Numbered from the stretch's first letter, positions 24,069 to 33,370 are shown. The stretch is 64,000 nucleotides of DNA from Rhodobacter sp. CZR27 (GCF_002407205.1 NZ_CP023548.1:1698501-1762500); one strand, 5' to 3'. A program made the numbers and translations. Notes: generated by a model from the sequence alone, not told the origin.

Positions 24069-24086
24069 CTTGCGGCAAGCCGCAAG
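24069..24086. repeat. Perfect inverted repeat upstream of lon
   Basis: CTTGCGGC-AA-GCCGCAAG, eight-base arms around two bases, sits ten bases before a TTGACA hexamer. It could be an operator for lon or part of a terminator-like fold. No regulator is known to me for this sequence. Confidence 0.5.
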
Positions 24087-24095
24087 AGGGTCAGG

Positions 24096-24125
24096 TTGAC
24101 AGCGCGATCCCCTGTCACCAGATAT
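24096..24125 (+). promoter_or_regulatory. lon: Probable lon promoter
   Basis: A consensus -35 TTGACA (24096-24101) is followed after 18 bases by AGATAT (24120-24125), which could serve as a -10. It lies about 75 bases before the lon start. Alphaproteobacterial heat-shock sigma factors use similar -35 and -10 elements, so RpoH control is possible but not shown. Confidence 0.45.
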
Positions 24126-24201
24126 CGTGATGAACGTCCGGGGAAGGCCGAGTGCTGCCGAATGGCCGGGGCCGGAGCCTTCCTGCATCGAAGGAATGAA
24201 C

Positions 24202-26610
24202 ATGACTGAACAGCTCCCCAACAGCTTCCCGGTGCTTCCGCTGCGCGACATCGTGGTCTTCCCCCACATGATCGTTCCGCTGTTCGTCGGCCGGGAGAAA
24301 TCGGTCCGGGCACTCGAAGAGGTGATGGCGGACGACCGGCAGATCCTGCTGTCCTCGCAGATCGACCCGTCCGTGGATGACCCGACCACCGAGGGCATCT
24401 ATCGCGCGGGCGTGCTTGCCAACGTGCTGCAACTCCTCAAGCTGCCCGACGGCACGGTGAAGGTGCTCGTCGAGGGCAAGAGCCGCGTGCGCATCACCGA
24501 GTTCCTGACCAACGACTCGTTCTTCGAAGCCCGGGCCGAGCGCCTGAGCGAGGAACCGGGCGATCAGGCCACGGTCGAGGCGCTGCTGCGTGCCGTGGCC
24601 GAGGAATTCGAGCGCTACGCCAAGATCAAGAAGAACATCCCCGAGGAGGCGCTGGCCGCCGTCTCGGAAACCCGGGACGCCGCGCGTCTCGCCGACCTCG
24701 TGGCCGGTCACCTCGGCGTCGAGGTTGCGCAGAAGCAGGCCCTGCTCGAGACGCTCGACGTGGCCGAGCGGCTGGAGAAGGTCTATGGCCACATGCAGGG
24801 CGAGATGTCGGTCCTGCAGGTCGAGAAGAAGATCAAGACCCGCGTCAAGTCGCAGATGGAGCGCACGCAGCGCGAGTATTATCTGAATGAGCAGATGAAG
24901 GCCATTCAGAAGGAACTCGGCGACGGCGAGGACGGCCAGAACGAGATCGCGGAACTCGAAGAGCGGATCGCCAAGACCGAGCTGTCCAAGGAGGCTCGCG
25001 ACAAGGCCGAGGCCGAGGTCAAGAAGCTGAAGTCGATGTCGCCCATGTCGGCCGAGGCCACGGTGGTGCGCAACTACCTCGACTGGCTGCTGGGCGTGCC
25101 GTGGGGCGTGAAGTCGCGCACCAAGAAGGACCTGAGCAAGGCGCAGGAAGTTCTCGACGCCGACCACCACGGGCTCGAGAAGGTCAAGGAGCGCATCGTC
25201 GAATATCTCGCCGTGCAGGCGCGCTCGGCGAAACTCAAGGGGCCGATCCTCTGCCTCGTCGGACCTCCGGGCGTCGGCAAGACCTCGCTGGGGCGGTCGG
25301 TGGCGAAGGCCACGGGGCGCGAGTTCATCCGCATCTCGCTGGGCGGCGTGCGCGACGAATCCGAGATCCGCGGCCATCGTCGGACCTATATCGGCTCGAT
25401 GCCCGGCAAGATCATCCAGGCGCTGAAGAAGGCCAAGACGACGAACCCGCTCATCCTGCTCGACGAGATCGACAAGATGGGGCAGGACTTCCGCGGCGAC
25501 CCGGCCTCGGCGATGCTCGAGGTGCTCGATCCGGAACAGAACTCGACCTTCGTGGACCACTATCTTGAAGTGGAATACGACCTGTCGAACGTGATGTTCC
25601 TGACCACGGCCAACAGCTACAACATGCCGTCGCCGCTTCTGGACCGGATGGAGATCATCCCGCTTGCCGGCTACACCGAGGACGAGAAGCGCGAGATCGC
25701 CAAGCAGCACCTGATCCCGAAGCAGATCACGAACCACGCGCTGAAGAAGGGCGAGTTCCGCGTCACCGACGAGGCGCTGACCGAGATCATCCGCACCTAC
25801 ACCCGCGAGGCGGGGGTGCGGAACCTCGAACGCGAGATCGCGAAACTGGCGCGGAAGGCCGTGACCGAGATCGTGAAGGGCACGACCAAGGCGGTCGAGA
25901 TCACGCCCGAGAAGCTAGAAGCCTACCTCGGCGTGAAGCGCTTCCGCTACGGCCTGGCCGAGAAGGAGGATCAGGTCGGCGTGGTCACGGGTCTGGCCTG
26001 GACTTCGGTCGGCGGCGAGTTGCTCTCGATCGAGGCGCTGCGCCTGCCGGGCAAGGGCCGGATGAAGACCACCGGCAAGCTTGGCGACGTGATGAAGGAA
26101 TCGATCGACGCGGCCTCGAGCTTCGTGCGGTCGATCTCGCCGGAACTGGGGGTGAAGCCGCCGAAGTTCGAGGCTGTCGACATCCACGTCCACGTCCCGG
26201 AAGGTGCGACGCCCAAGGACGGGCCTTCGGCCGGTGTGGCGATGGTGACCTCGATCGTGTCGGTCCTGACCGGGATTCCGGTCCGCAAGGATGTGGCGAT
26301 GACCGGCGAGGTGACGCTGCGCGGCAACGTGCTGCCGATCGGCGGGCTGAAGGAGAAACTGCTCGCGGCGCTGAGGGGCGGCATCAAGACCGTGCTGATC
26401 CCCGAGGAGAACGCCAAGGATCTGGCGGAGATCCCGGACAACGTGAAGGAGGGCCTGCGGATCATCCCGGTGGCCCATGTCCGGGAAGTCCTGCGCGAGG
26501 CGCTGGTGCGGATGCCCGAGCCGGTCGAATGGGACGAGGAGGCGGAGGAAGCCGCCGCCGCAGCCCGCCGGCTCGAGCGTGAGAACGCACCGAGCGCGAC
26601 CGCACACTGA
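24202..26610 (+). CDS. lon: ATP-dependent protease La (Lon)
   Basis: An 802-residue cytoplasmic protease that degrades misfolded and regulatory proteins. The N-terminal LON domain begins [21 protein letters not shown] helical region follows, then the AAA+ module with Walker A GPPGVGKT (about residue 354) and Walker [11 protein letters not shown]. The C-terminal protease domain has Ser676 in DGPSAG and Lys719 in GGLKEK as the catalytic dyad. The ATG at 24202, six bases after AAGGA, is preferred over the in-frame ATG at 24196. Length is normal. Confidence 0.96.
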   Translation: MTEQLPNSFPVLPLRDIVVFPHMIVPLFVGREKSVRALEEVMADDRQILLSSQIDPSVDDPTTEGIYRAGVLANVLQLLKLPDGTVKVLVEGKSRVRITEFLTNDSFFEARAERLSEEPGDQATVEALLRAVAEEFERYAKIKKNIPEEALAAVSETRDAARLADLVAGHLGVEVAQKQALLETLDVAERLEKVYGHMQGEMSVLQVEKKIKTRVKSQMERTQREYYLNEQMKAIQKELGDGEDGQNEIAELEERIAKTELSKEARDKAEAEVKKLKSMSPMSAEATVVRNYLDWLLGVPWGVKSRTKKDLSKAQEVLDADHHGLEKVKERIVEYLAVQARSAKLKGPILCLVGPPGVGKTSLGRSVAKATGREFIRISLGGVRDESEIRGHRRTYIGSMPGKIIQALKKAKTTNPLILLDEIDKMGQDFRGDPASAMLEVLDPEQNSTFVDHYLEVEYDLSNVMFLTTANSYNMPSPLLDRMEIIPLAGYTEDEKREIAKQHLIPKQITNHALKKGEFRVTDEALTEIIRTYTREAGVRNLEREIAKLARKAVTEIVKGTTKAVEITPEKLEAYLGVKRFRYGLAEKEDQVGVVTGLAWTSVGGELLSIEALRLPGKGRMKTTGKLGDVMKESIDAASSFVRSISPELGVKPPKFEAVDIHVHVPEGATPKDGPSAGVAMVTSIVSVLTGIPVRKDVAMTGEVTLRGNVLPIGGLKEKLLAALRGGIKTVLIPEENAKDLAEIPDNVKEGLRIIPVAHVREVLREALVRMPEPVEWDEEAEEAAAAARRLERENAPSATAH

Positions 26611-26630
26611 CGGGCGGAACGGGTGACGGA

Positions 26631-26660
26631 GGGAAGGCGCGGCCATGGCCGCGCCTTCCC
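26631..26660 (+). terminator. Perfect 30-base palindrome after lon
   Basis: GGGAAGGCGCGGCCA followed directly by its exact complement TGGCCGCGCCTTCCC, 20 bases after the lon stop. It is probably the lon terminator although no T run follows; as RNA the loop would be about four bases. Confidence 0.65.
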
Positions 26661-26760
26661 CCATGATGCCCGCCGCGACCATCCGCCTGCGCGGATGGTT
26701 CCCGTTCGGCCGCGGCCGGCTTAGTTTTCATGAATCCAGACAACAAGGGGGCCCCGAGCC

Positions 26761-27093
26761 ATGAATGAACCCATCCAACCCGGACAGACCGCGGATGCGG
26801 CCGAGACGCGCGGTGCCGCGGTCCTGCGCAAGAAGGACCTGATCGAGCAGGTGGCCGGCGCCACCGGCGTCAAGCGCAAGGAGGTGCGCGAGGCGGTCGA
26901 GGCAACGCTTGTCGCCCTCGGCGAGGCGCTGGAGCGTGGGGACGAGTTGAACCTGCCGCCGCTTGGCCATCTCAAGGTTCAGCGCCGGAACGATATCGGC
27001 GCGGGCATCCGCATGATGGTGCGGCTGCGGCGCACTGCCGTGAAGGATGGCGAAAAAGATTCCACGCAGGCTCTTGCAGACGCCGGCGAGTGA
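26761..27093 (+). CDS. HU-like DNA-binding protein with N-terminal extension
   Basis: A 110-residue basic protein of the HU/IHF fold. After a 20-residue acidic extension, KKDLIEQVAGATGVKRKEVR and the following helix match the HU dimer core. The arm region (LNLPPLGHLKVQRRNDIGAG) lacks the usual GRNPxTG arm tip, so it is a divergent member. It probably bends or compacts DNA. It follows lon and precedes a tRNA-Val gene. Confidence 0.75.
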   Translation: MNEPIQPGQTADAAETRGAAVLRKKDLIEQVAGATGVKRKEVREAVEATLVALGEALERGDELNLPPLGHLKVQRRNDIGAGIRMMVRLRRTAVKDGEKDSTQALADAGE

Positions 27094-27112
27094 CGATAAT
27101 ACCCGCGCCATC

Positions 27113-27187
27113 GGGCGATTAGCTCAGCGGTAGAGCGCTTCGTTCACATCGAAGATGTCAGCGGTTCAAATCCGTTATCGCCCACCA
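27113..27187 (+). tRNA. tRNA-Val (anticodon CAC)
   Basis: A complete 75-base cloverleaf. Acceptor arms GGGCGAT and ATCGCCC pair, the D arm is TTAGCTCAGCGGTAGAGC, the anticodon arm is CTTCG-TTCACAT-CGAAG with CAC at positions 34-36, the T loop is GGTTCAAATCC, and the CCA end is encoded. It reads GUG codons. Confidence 0.95.
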
Positions 27188-27194
27188 TGACACG

Positions 27195-27230
27195 AAACGC
27201 GTCGGACCCCGGTCCGGCGCGTTTTCGCTT
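27195..27230 (+). terminator. Intrinsic terminator after tRNA-Val(CAC)
   Basis: AAACGCG-T-CGGACC pairs with GGTCCG-G-CGCGTTT around a two-base centre, and the sequence runs on into TTTTCGCTTTC. It lies eight bases after the tRNA end. Confidence 0.8.
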
Positions 27231-27277
27231 TCGGGGGGTTGCGAAGGTCGGTGACGCTGCGGTAGAGGGCGTGCCGG

Positions 27278-27353
27278 GGGCGGTTAGCTCAGTTGGTAGA
27301 GCGTCTCGTTTACACCGAGAATGTCGGGGGTTCGAATCCCTCACCGCCCACCA
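27278..27353 (+). tRNA. tRNA-Val (anticodon TAC)
   Basis: A complete 76-base cloverleaf. Acceptor arms GGGCGGT and ACCGCCC pair, the anticodon arm is TCTCG-TTTACAC-CGAGA with TAC at 34-36, the T loop is GGGTTCGAATCCC, and CCA is encoded. It lies 90 bases after tRNA-Val(CAC), so the window carries two valine isoacceptors in tandem. Confidence 0.95.
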
Positions 27354-27718
27354 TCCTCCGAAACGGATCCCACTGTTCGGCCGGTATTCTCGGCCCGCTG
27401 TCCACGCATCGCAGAGGCCCGACCCGGCCGGGCGTGGACTGCCTGCGCAGGCTCGTCCGCCGCTACGCGGGCAGCCGGGGGGCCGGCCCGTCCCGCTGCG
27501 CCGTCGACCGGCGGCGCACAACCGGGGCGTATCGGCCACGCCGGCCGGATTTCGTCCGGAACGGCTTGAGAACGGCGCCGCCGGCACTAGACTTTGCCCG
27601 CCGGGCCGGGCTGACCACAAGGTGTCTCCTTTGCCGGCGTCGGAAGTGCAACCGCCGGATGCGGCGTGCGGAACGGGGATATCGTCATGCCGTCTGGGTC
27701 AATCGCGCGAGGACCGTC
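27354..27718. other. Leader region of the Mla-type operon
   Basis: 365 bases between tRNA-Val(TAC) and the permease gene. No convincing gene is present; the open frames are rich in Arg, Pro and Gly and look compositional. It should hold the operon promoter, which I cannot place. Confidence 0.5.
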
Positions 27719-28819
27719 TTGGCGGCACGCGGCGTGAGATCCTCGCCAGAGCGGCTGGAAGGTCCGCTGACCATCGAGACGATGGCCGAGACCCAGCGGC
27801 GGCTGCGCCTGCTCGAGGATGGGGAAACGCTCGACATGTCCGCCGTCACGGCGTTCGACACTGCGGGTGCATGGGCCATCCTGCAGGCGCAAAAGCGGGT
27901 GCAAGCCGCCGGGCGCCGGCTCGAGCTCGTCAACCTGACAGAGGCGCAGGGCCAGCTGATCGAGACGGTGGCCCGGGCGATGCCCGAGCCGGAGAAGCGC
28001 CGCCGCACCATCCCGGGCCGGCCGGACGACGGCCTTGCCCACCTTGGCCGCGATGTGGCGCAGGGGCTGGGCACGGCGCTGAACGCGCTGGGGTTCCTCG
28101 GCGAGGTGGTGGCGCATCTCTTCGCGCTGGTCCTGCACCCGACCCGGCTGCGGCTCACGCCGCTTGTCCATCACATGCAGGAGGCGGGCTGGAACGCCGT
28201 GCCCATCGTGTCGCTGATGGGGTTCCTGATCGGGATCGTGCTGGCCTTCCAGGGCTCCACGCAACTCAAGCCCTTCGGGGCCGAGGTCTATGTGGTGGAC
28301 CTTGTCGCGATCTCGATCCTGCGCGAACTGGGCATCCTGCTGACGGCGATCATCGTGGCGGGCCGGTCGGCCTCGGCCTTCACGGCGGCGATCGGCTCGA
28401 TGAAGATGCGCGAGGAGATCGATGCGATGCGCGTCCTCGGCCTTGACCCGATCGACCGGCTGGTGCTGCCGCGGGTGCTGGCGCTCGTGATCCTGCTGCC
28501 GGCTCTGGGTTTCATCGCCTCGATGGCGGGGCTGGTGGGTGGCGGGCTGATGGCCTGGATCGACCTCGGCATCACGCCGGGCATGTTCCGCACGCAGCTT
28601 CTGGCCAATACCGATGTCAGCCACGCCATCATCGGGCTGGTGAAGGCGCCGTTCTTCGCGGTCATCATCGCGGTGATCGGCTGCCACCAGGGCATGCAGG
28701 TCGCGGGCAATGCCGAATCGCTCGGCCAGCACACCTCCCGCTCGGTCGTGCAGGCGATCTTCCTCGTGATCGTCATCGACGCGCTGTTCTCGATCTTCTT
28801 TGCGGTATGGGGGCTCTGA
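27719..28819 (+). CDS. mlaE: MlaE-type lipid ABC transporter permease with N-terminal STAS domain
   Basis: A 366-residue permease of an MCE-type phospholipid transporter. The first about 95 residues form a STAS-like domain (GPLTIETM..., LDMSAVTAFDTAGAWAIL), the role MlaB plays as a separate protein in E. coli. MlaE helices follow (about 130-366; VPIVSLMGFLIGIVLAFQG, ELGILLTAIIVAGRSASAF). The start is TTG at 27719 with GAGGA six bases upstream; a GTG at 27734 or the ATG at 27779 are less likely alternatives. The stop overlaps the ATPase start by one base. Confidence 0.87.
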   Translation: MAARGVRSSPERLEGPLTIETMAETQRRLRLLEDGETLDMSAVTAFDTAGAWAILQAQKRVQAAGRRLELVNLTEAQGQLIETVARAMPEPEKRRRTIPGRPDDGLAHLGRDVAQGLGTALNALGFLGEVVAHLFALVLHPTRLRLTPLVHHMQEAGWNAVPIVSLMGFLIGIVLAFQGSTQLKPFGAEVYVVDLVAISILRELGILLTAIIVAGRSASAFTAAIGSMKMREEIDAMRVLGLDPIDRLVLPRVLALVILLPALGFIASMAGLVGGGLMAWIDLGITPGMFRTQLLANTDVSHAIIGLVKAPFFAVIIAVIGCHQGMQVAGNAESLGQHTSRSVVQAIFLVIVIDALFSIFFAVWGL

Positions 28820-29589
28820 TGGCCGAGGTTCTGATCGAGGTCCGCGGCCTGAAGAACCAGTTCGGCCCGAACGTGATTCACGAGAACCTCGACCTTGACA
28901 TCTATCGCGGCGAGGTGCTGGGCATCGTCGGCGGCTCCGGCACCGGGAAGTCGGTGCTGCTGCGCTCGATCGTCGGGCTGCAGAAGCCGAAGGCGGGCAG
29001 CATCAAGGTGTTCGGCGTCGATGTGCGCACCGCCTCCAAGCAGGAGATGGCGAAGGTCGAGAACCGCTGGGGCGTGATGTTCCAGGACGGCGCACTGTTC
29101 TCGTCGCTGACCGCGCGCGAGAATGTCGAGGCCCCCATGCGCGAGCGGACGGGTCTCGATGCGGCAACGCGCGAGGCGCTGGCGGATCTGAAGATCGCGA
29201 TGGTGGGCCTGCCGCCCAAGGCACGCACGCTCTATCCGTCGGAACTCTCGGGCGGGATGCGCAAGCGGGCAGGGCTCGCCCGCGCGCTGGCGCTCGACCC
29301 CGACATCGTCTTCCTCGACGAACCGACGGCCGGGCTCGATCCGATCGGTGCCTCGGAATTCGACGTGCTGATCCGCAACCTGCAGAAGTCGCTCGGGCTT
29401 ACGGTCTTTCTCGTGACGCATGATCTCGATACGCTGCATGCAACCTGTGACCGCATCGCGGTCCTGGCCGAGAGGAAAGTGCTGGTGACCGGAACGATCC
29501 GCGAACTGATGGAGGTGGACCACCCGTGGGTCCGCGAGTATTTCCACGGGCCGCGTGCCCATGCCGCGCTGCTCGCGGCGGAGAGCTGA
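28819..29589 (+). CDS. mlaF: MlaF-type ABC transporter ATPase
   Basis: A 256-residue nucleotide-binding subunit with Walker A GGSGTGKS (about residue 40), signature LSGGMRKRAGLARAL (about 145), Walker B DIVFLDEPTAGLDP and switch His in VTHDLDT. The ATG at 28819 overlaps the permease stop. It powers lipid movement between the outer and inner membranes. Confidence 0.93.
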   Translation: MAEVLIEVRGLKNQFGPNVIHENLDLDIYRGEVLGIVGGSGTGKSVLLRSIVGLQKPKAGSIKVFGVDVRTASKQEMAKVENRWGVMFQDGALFSSLTARENVEAPMRERTGLDAATREALADLKIAMVGLPPKARTLYPSELSGGMRKRAGLARALALDPDIVFLDEPTAGLDPIGASEFDVLIRNLQKSLGLTVFLVTHDLDTLHATCDRIAVLAERKVLVTGTIRELMEVDHPWVREYFHGPRAHAALLAAES

Positions 29590-29592
29590 GGG

Positions 29593-30558
29593 ATGGAGAC
29601 GCGGGCGCGCTATGTGCTGATCGGCCTCTTCACGCTTCTGAGCGTGGTGGCGACGCTGGGGTTCCTTCTGTGGCTGGCCAAGGTGCAGCTGGACCGGACC
29701 TATACCCTTTATGACATCCTGTTCGAGAGCGTCGAGGGCCTCGGCCGGGCCAGTCCCGTGCGCTACAACGGCGTCGACGTCGGCGAGGTCCTGACCATCG
29801 GCGTGTATGAGGAGAACCCGGCGCTGGTGCGCGTGCGCATCCAGCTGTCGGCGACCACGCCGGTGCGGACCGACACCAAGGCTCAGGTCGCCTCCCAGGG
29901 GGTAACGGGCGTCTCCTACGTGTCCCTGTCGGGAGGGGCGGCACCGGAGCCGCTCGAACCGGAGGAGGGGGAAAGTGTCGCGGTCATTCCGTCGGAACGC
30001 TCGGCGGTGCAGGCGCTGACAGCGGATGCGCCGACCCTGCTGGCCGAGGCCATCCGGCTGCTGAAGGACATCCAGACCTTCACCGGCGAGGCGAATCGCG
30101 AGGCGGTCGCAAGCATCCTGACCAACGCCGATGCCTCGATGCAGAACCTCGCCGTGATCACGCGCGACACGACCGAGGCGACCGCGCGGCTGAACGAGTT
30201 CGCCGGCCGGCTGGACGGCATTGCCGACCGGGCCGAGGTCGCGCTTGGCACGCTGGAGACCACGCTGACCGAGGCCAAGGGCGCGGCAAGTGCGGCGCGC
30301 GACACCTTCGAGAGCGTCGACCGCGTGGTGCGGGAGGACGTGCCGCCGATGGTCGACCAGATCGGCCGGGCGGTCGAGAGTGTCGAGCGCTCGCTGGCCG
30401 GCATCCGCAATTTCGCCGACAACGGCCTGCCGAAATACGAGATACTGGCCACCGAGACCCGCCGTATGGTGGGCAACTTCAACTCGCTCCTCGCGCAGAT
30501 CTCGCGCGATCCGGCCCGGTTCTTCCTTGGCAACCAGACCCCGTCCTACAGGAGGTGA
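29593..30558 (+). CDS. mlaD: MlaD/MCE-domain substrate-binding protein
   Basis: A 321-residue inner-membrane-anchored periplasmic protein. One transmembrane helix lies at about residues 7-29. The MCE domain follows (about 38-115; VEGLGRASPVRYNGVDVGEV, SQGVTGVSYVSL), then a long helical C-terminal part (about 135-315) likely to form a tunnel or coiled coil as in longer MCE proteins. It begins three bases after the ATPase stop. Confidence 0.9.
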   Translation: METRARYVLIGLFTLLSVVATLGFLLWLAKVQLDRTYTLYDILFESVEGLGRASPVRYNGVDVGEVLTIGVYEENPALVRVRIQLSATTPVRTDTKAQVASQGVTGVSYVSLSGGAAPEPLEPEEGESVAVIPSERSAVQALTADAPTLLAEAIRLLKDIQTFTGEANREAVASILTNADASMQNLAVITRDTTEATARLNEFAGRLDGIADRAEVALGTLETTLTEAKGAASAARDTFESVDRVVREDVPPMVDQIGRAVESVERSLAGIRNFADNGLPKYEILATETRRMVGNFNSLLAQISRDPARFFLGNQTPSYRR

Positions 30559-30560
30559 CG

Positions 30561-31166
30561 ATGCGCGCCCTGATCCTGACCGCTGCCCTTGCCGCCGCGC
30601 TTCCGCTGTCGGGCTGCGGCGCGTTCTCTTCGCTGTCACGCGCTTCCGAGGCGCTGGACACCTATACGCTGTCGCCGCTTCCCGGGCAGGGCGGCAGTGG
30701 CTCCGGCCATATCGTCGTGGAAGCCGCCTCGTCGGGCGGGGCGCTGTCAACCGATCGCATCCTGATCAAGCCGTCGCGCGTGCAGGCGCAGTATCTGCCG
30801 GATGCGCGCTGGTCGGACCCGGCGCCGGCGCTGGTCCAGACGCTTCTGGTCGGATCGCTGCAGAACGCCGGCGGCTTCCGGCTGGTGGCGCGCGATGCGG
30901 CGGGGCTGGTGCCCGACTACACGCTGATGACCGAGCTGCGCGATTTCCAGGCCGAGGCGCCCCCCGGCCAGCCGCCGGTGGTCAAGGTCGGCCTGACCCT
31001 GACGCTGATCCGCGAGGACGACCGCTCCATCCTTGCGACCCGGCGGGTGGATGCCCGGGCGCAGGCCCTTTCCGACGCGACCGGCGACGTGATCGTGGCC
31101 TTCGAGGCAGCCACGACGCAGGCCCTGTCCGAGGCCGCGCCGTGGGTGCGGTCCCGCACGCGCTGA
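30561..31166 (+). CDS. PqiC/YmbA-like ABC transport auxiliary lipoprotein
   Basis: A 201-residue lipoprotein. The signal peptide ends in the lipobox LSGC (Cys at about residue 15), so the mature protein is lipid-anchored, probably in the outer membrane. The rest matches the ABC-transport auxiliary family (PF03886): DTYTLSPLPG, TDRILIKPSRVQAQYLPDARWSD. The ATG at 30561 is five bases after AGGAGG; an in-frame GTG at 30555 overlaps that site. It replaces MlaC/MlaA in this operon, as PqiC does in the PqiABC system. Confidence 0.85.
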   Translation: MRALILTAALAAALPLSGCGAFSSLSRASEALDTYTLSPLPGQGGSGSGHIVVEAASSGGALSTDRILIKPSRVQAQYLPDARWSDPAPALVQTLLVGSLQNAGGFRLVARDAAGLVPDYTLMTELRDFQAEAPPGQPPVVKVGLTLTLIREDDRSILATRRVDARAQALSDATGDVIVAFEAATTQALSEAAPWVRSRTR

Positions 31167-31266
31167 GCATGTCGCTTTTCGGCAGCAAGCGCCGGAAACG
31201 TCGGCCGACCGCGCCCGGAAAAGCGTCATAAGGACGCAAAACGGCACCGGTTCTGGAGGATGGGCG

Positions 31267-32808
31267 ATGAACGACGTCACGACACGCAGGGCGCGCGGGG
31301 GCGGCGGATCGGCGCGGCGGGCGGAGCGCACCGCCGTCAGCCTGGACACCGCGAAGTTCATCACCCGCAACATCCCGAACTTCGAGATCCTGAACGAGGA
31401 AGCGCTCCAGATCATCGAGTGGAACGCCGAGACGGTCCTCGAGGAGGTCGGCGTCAACTTCCTGGAGAATCCGGCGGCCCTGCAGCGCTGGCGTGACGTG
31501 GGTGCGGATGTCCGGGGCGAGCGGGTGCACATCCCGAGGGGCCTTGCGCGCAAGCTTTGCGCCACGGCGCCCTCGGCCTTCACCCAGCACGCGCGCAACC
31601 CCGAGCGCAACGTCGAGATCGGCGGGCGCAGCCTCGTGCTGGCGCCGGTCTACGGCCCGCCCTTCGTGCGCGATCTGGAAGGCGGCCGCCGCTATGCCAC
31701 GATGGAGGATTTCCGCGCCTTCGTGAAGCTCGGCTACATGTCGAAATGGCTGCACCACTCGGGCGGCACGGTCTGCGAGCCGACCGACGTGCCGGTGAAC
31801 AAGCGCCACCTCGACATGCTCCATGCCCACATGACGCTGTCGGACAAGCCCTTCATGGGATCGGTCACCGAACCCTCGCGCGCCGAGGATTCGGTGGAGA
31901 TGGCGAAGCTCCTGTTCGGGTCGGACTTCGTCGACCGGAACACGGTGATGACCTCGCTCGTCAACATCAACTCGCCGCTGACCTTCGACGCGACGATGAT
32001 GGGCGCGCTCGAGGTCTATGCGCAGGCGGGTCAGGCCGCGATCGTCTCGCCGTTCATCGTGGGCGGCGCGATGGCGCCGGTCACCGTGGCGGGCACCTTG
32101 ACGCAGGTTCTGGCCGAGGTGCTGGCGGGCGTGGCCTACAGCCAGCTGATCCGGCCGGGCGCACCGGTGATCTTCGGCGCCTTCGTGACCTCGATCGACA
32201 TGAACTCGGGTGCGCCGACCTTCGGCACCCCCGAGGCCGCGCACATCACCTATGGCGCGGGCCAGCTGGCGCGGCGTCTGGGGCTGCCCTACCGCTCGGG
32301 CGGCGGGTTCTGCGGTTCCAAGCTGCCCGACGCGCAGGCGGCCTATGAATCGGCCAACTCGCTCAACATGGCGCTGCTGTCGGGCGTGAACTTCATGCTG
32401 CACGCCTGCGGCTGGCTCGAGGGCGGGCTCGTGTCGTCCTACGAGAAGTTCGTGATGGATGCCGACCAGCTCGGGACGCTGCACCATCTGGCGCAGGGAA
32501 TCTCGGTGGACGAGAACGGGCAGGGGATGGACGCGATCCGCGAGGTGGGCCCGGGCGGGCACTACCTCGGCTGCTCGCACACGCAGGCCAACTTCAAGAC
32601 GGCCTTCTGGCGTTCGGACCTGCTCGACTACAAGCCGTTCGAAACCTGGGAGGAAGAGGGCGCGCGCGACACGCAGGCGCTTGCGGCGGCGCGCGTGAAG
32701 AAGCTGCTCGGCGACTACCAGCAGCCCGCGCTTGACGAGGGCGTGGCCGAGTCGCTCGCCGCCTATGTGGCGAAGAAGAAGGAATCGATGCCCGACGCCT
32801 TCATCTGA
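31267..32808 (+). CDS. MttB-superfamily methyltransferase (non-pyrrolysine)
   Basis: A 513-residue protein of the trimethylamine methyltransferase family (PF06253). The frame is uninterrupted, with no in-frame TAG, so it is a member without pyrrolysine. Such proteins demethylate betaines (glycine betaine, proline betaine, carnitine) with a corrinoid protein as methyl acceptor. The region around GGGFCGSKLPDAQAAYESAN corresponds to the Pyl region of true MttB. GGAGGA precedes the ATG. No corrinoid protein or methyltransferase partner is adjacent; the cobalamin genes 8 kb away could supply the cofactor. Confidence 0.85.
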   Translation: MNDVTTRRARGGGGSARRAERTAVSLDTAKFITRNIPNFEILNEEALQIIEWNAETVLEEVGVNFLENPAALQRWRDVGADVRGERVHIPRGLARKLCATAPSAFTQHARNPERNVEIGGRSLVLAPVYGPPFVRDLEGGRRYATMEDFRAFVKLGYMSKWLHHSGGTVCEPTDVPVNKRHLDMLHAHMTLSDKPFMGSVTEPSRAEDSVEMAKLLFGSDFVDRNTVMTSLVNINSPLTFDATMMGALEVYAQAGQAAIVSPFIVGGAMAPVTVAGTLTQVLAEVLAGVAYSQLIRPGAPVIFGAFVTSIDMNSGAPTFGTPEAAHITYGAGQLARRLGLPYRSGGGFCGSKLPDAQAAYESANSLNMALLSGVNFMLHACGWLEGGLVSSYEKFVMDADQLGTLHHLAQGISVDENGQGMDAIREVGPGGHYLGCSHTQANFKTAFWRSDLLDYKPFETWEEEGARDTQALAAARVKKLLGDYQQPALDEGVAESLAAYVAKKKESMPDAFI

Positions 32809-32831
32809 GGCGACAGGCAGGACAGGCGGGG

Positions 32832-32859
32832 CGGGCACGGGCCGACGGGTCCGTGCCCG
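32832..32859 (+). terminator. Hairpin after the MttB-family gene
   Basis: Arms CGGGCACGG and CCGTGCCCG around a 10-base loop, 23 bases after the stop, with TTGCCGTCTG following. It lies between convergent genes. Confidence 0.6.
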
Positions 32860-32948
32860 TTGCCGTCTGACGGCAGCCGCCCGCGCCGGAACCCGCCCGT
32901 GACGGCCGGGCGCCGCGAATGCGACGCCCGCCGGACGGGCCCGCTGCC

Positions 32949-33224
32949 TTACAGCGAGGGCTCGATCAGCCGCGCTTCGGCGATCAGCGCGATCAGCACC
33001 TCGACATGATGGGCGACGGAATAGGTCGCATCCCCCGCCAGCCGCCGGTCCTCGAGTTGCCGTTCCTCGGTGATCAGCGCCGCGACGGCGGGTTCGAGAC
33101 GCTGCTCTCCGACCAGCCGCCGCAGGTCGCGCTCGCGCCGATAGTCGGCCAGTCCAAGCCGCGCTGCGCGCATGAGAAGTCGCGGGCGGCGGATCTCGGC
33201 GAGAAGGCTGCGGAAATCGGTCAT
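32949..33224 (-). CDS. Small conserved protein, DUF6477 family
   Basis: A 91-residue soluble protein starting MTDFRSLLAEIRRPRLLMRA, which I recognise as the DUF6477 family found in Rhodobacterales. It is Arg- and Leu-rich and helical, with no membrane segment. The ATG at 33224 has GAGGA eight bases upstream and is preferred over an upstream in-frame ATG. It is divergent from the DUF6456 gene with an AT-rich region between. Function is unknown. Confidence 0.75.
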   Translation of the reverse strand: MTDFRSLLAEIRRPRLLMRAARLGLADYRRERDLRRLVGEQRLEPAVAALITEERQLEDRRLAGDATYSVAHHVEVLIALIAEARLIEPSL

Positions 33225-33354
33225 GGGATTCTCCTCTGTCGGGCTGGACAGATTGAGTCCGTGCAACTCTGCGTTGCAGGCGCGACCGATTCAGCGCGCG
33301 GACCTTTCTCGAATGTTTAGGAATTAGAAAGAATTATCAACAACACCGCAGTTA

Positions 33355-33370
33355 TTAACGAACAGGTAAC
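33355..33370. promoter_or_regulatory. CtrA-like half-conserved site in the DUF6477/DUF6456 intergenic region
   Basis: TTAA-N7-GTAAC resembles the CtrA box TTAA-N7-TTAAC with one mismatch. It lies in an AT-rich stretch (33310-33372) that must contain the promoters of both divergent genes. Weak evidence only. Confidence 0.25.

Noticed and set aside
31169..31231. 20-codon open frame after the PqiC-like gene (MSLFGSKRRKRRP...)
   Set aside because: Too short to support; very basic and without a clear ribosome site, so probably chance.
31267..32808. Pyrrolysine read-through in the MttB-family gene
   Set aside because: The frame is continuous with a TGA end and contains no in-frame TAG.
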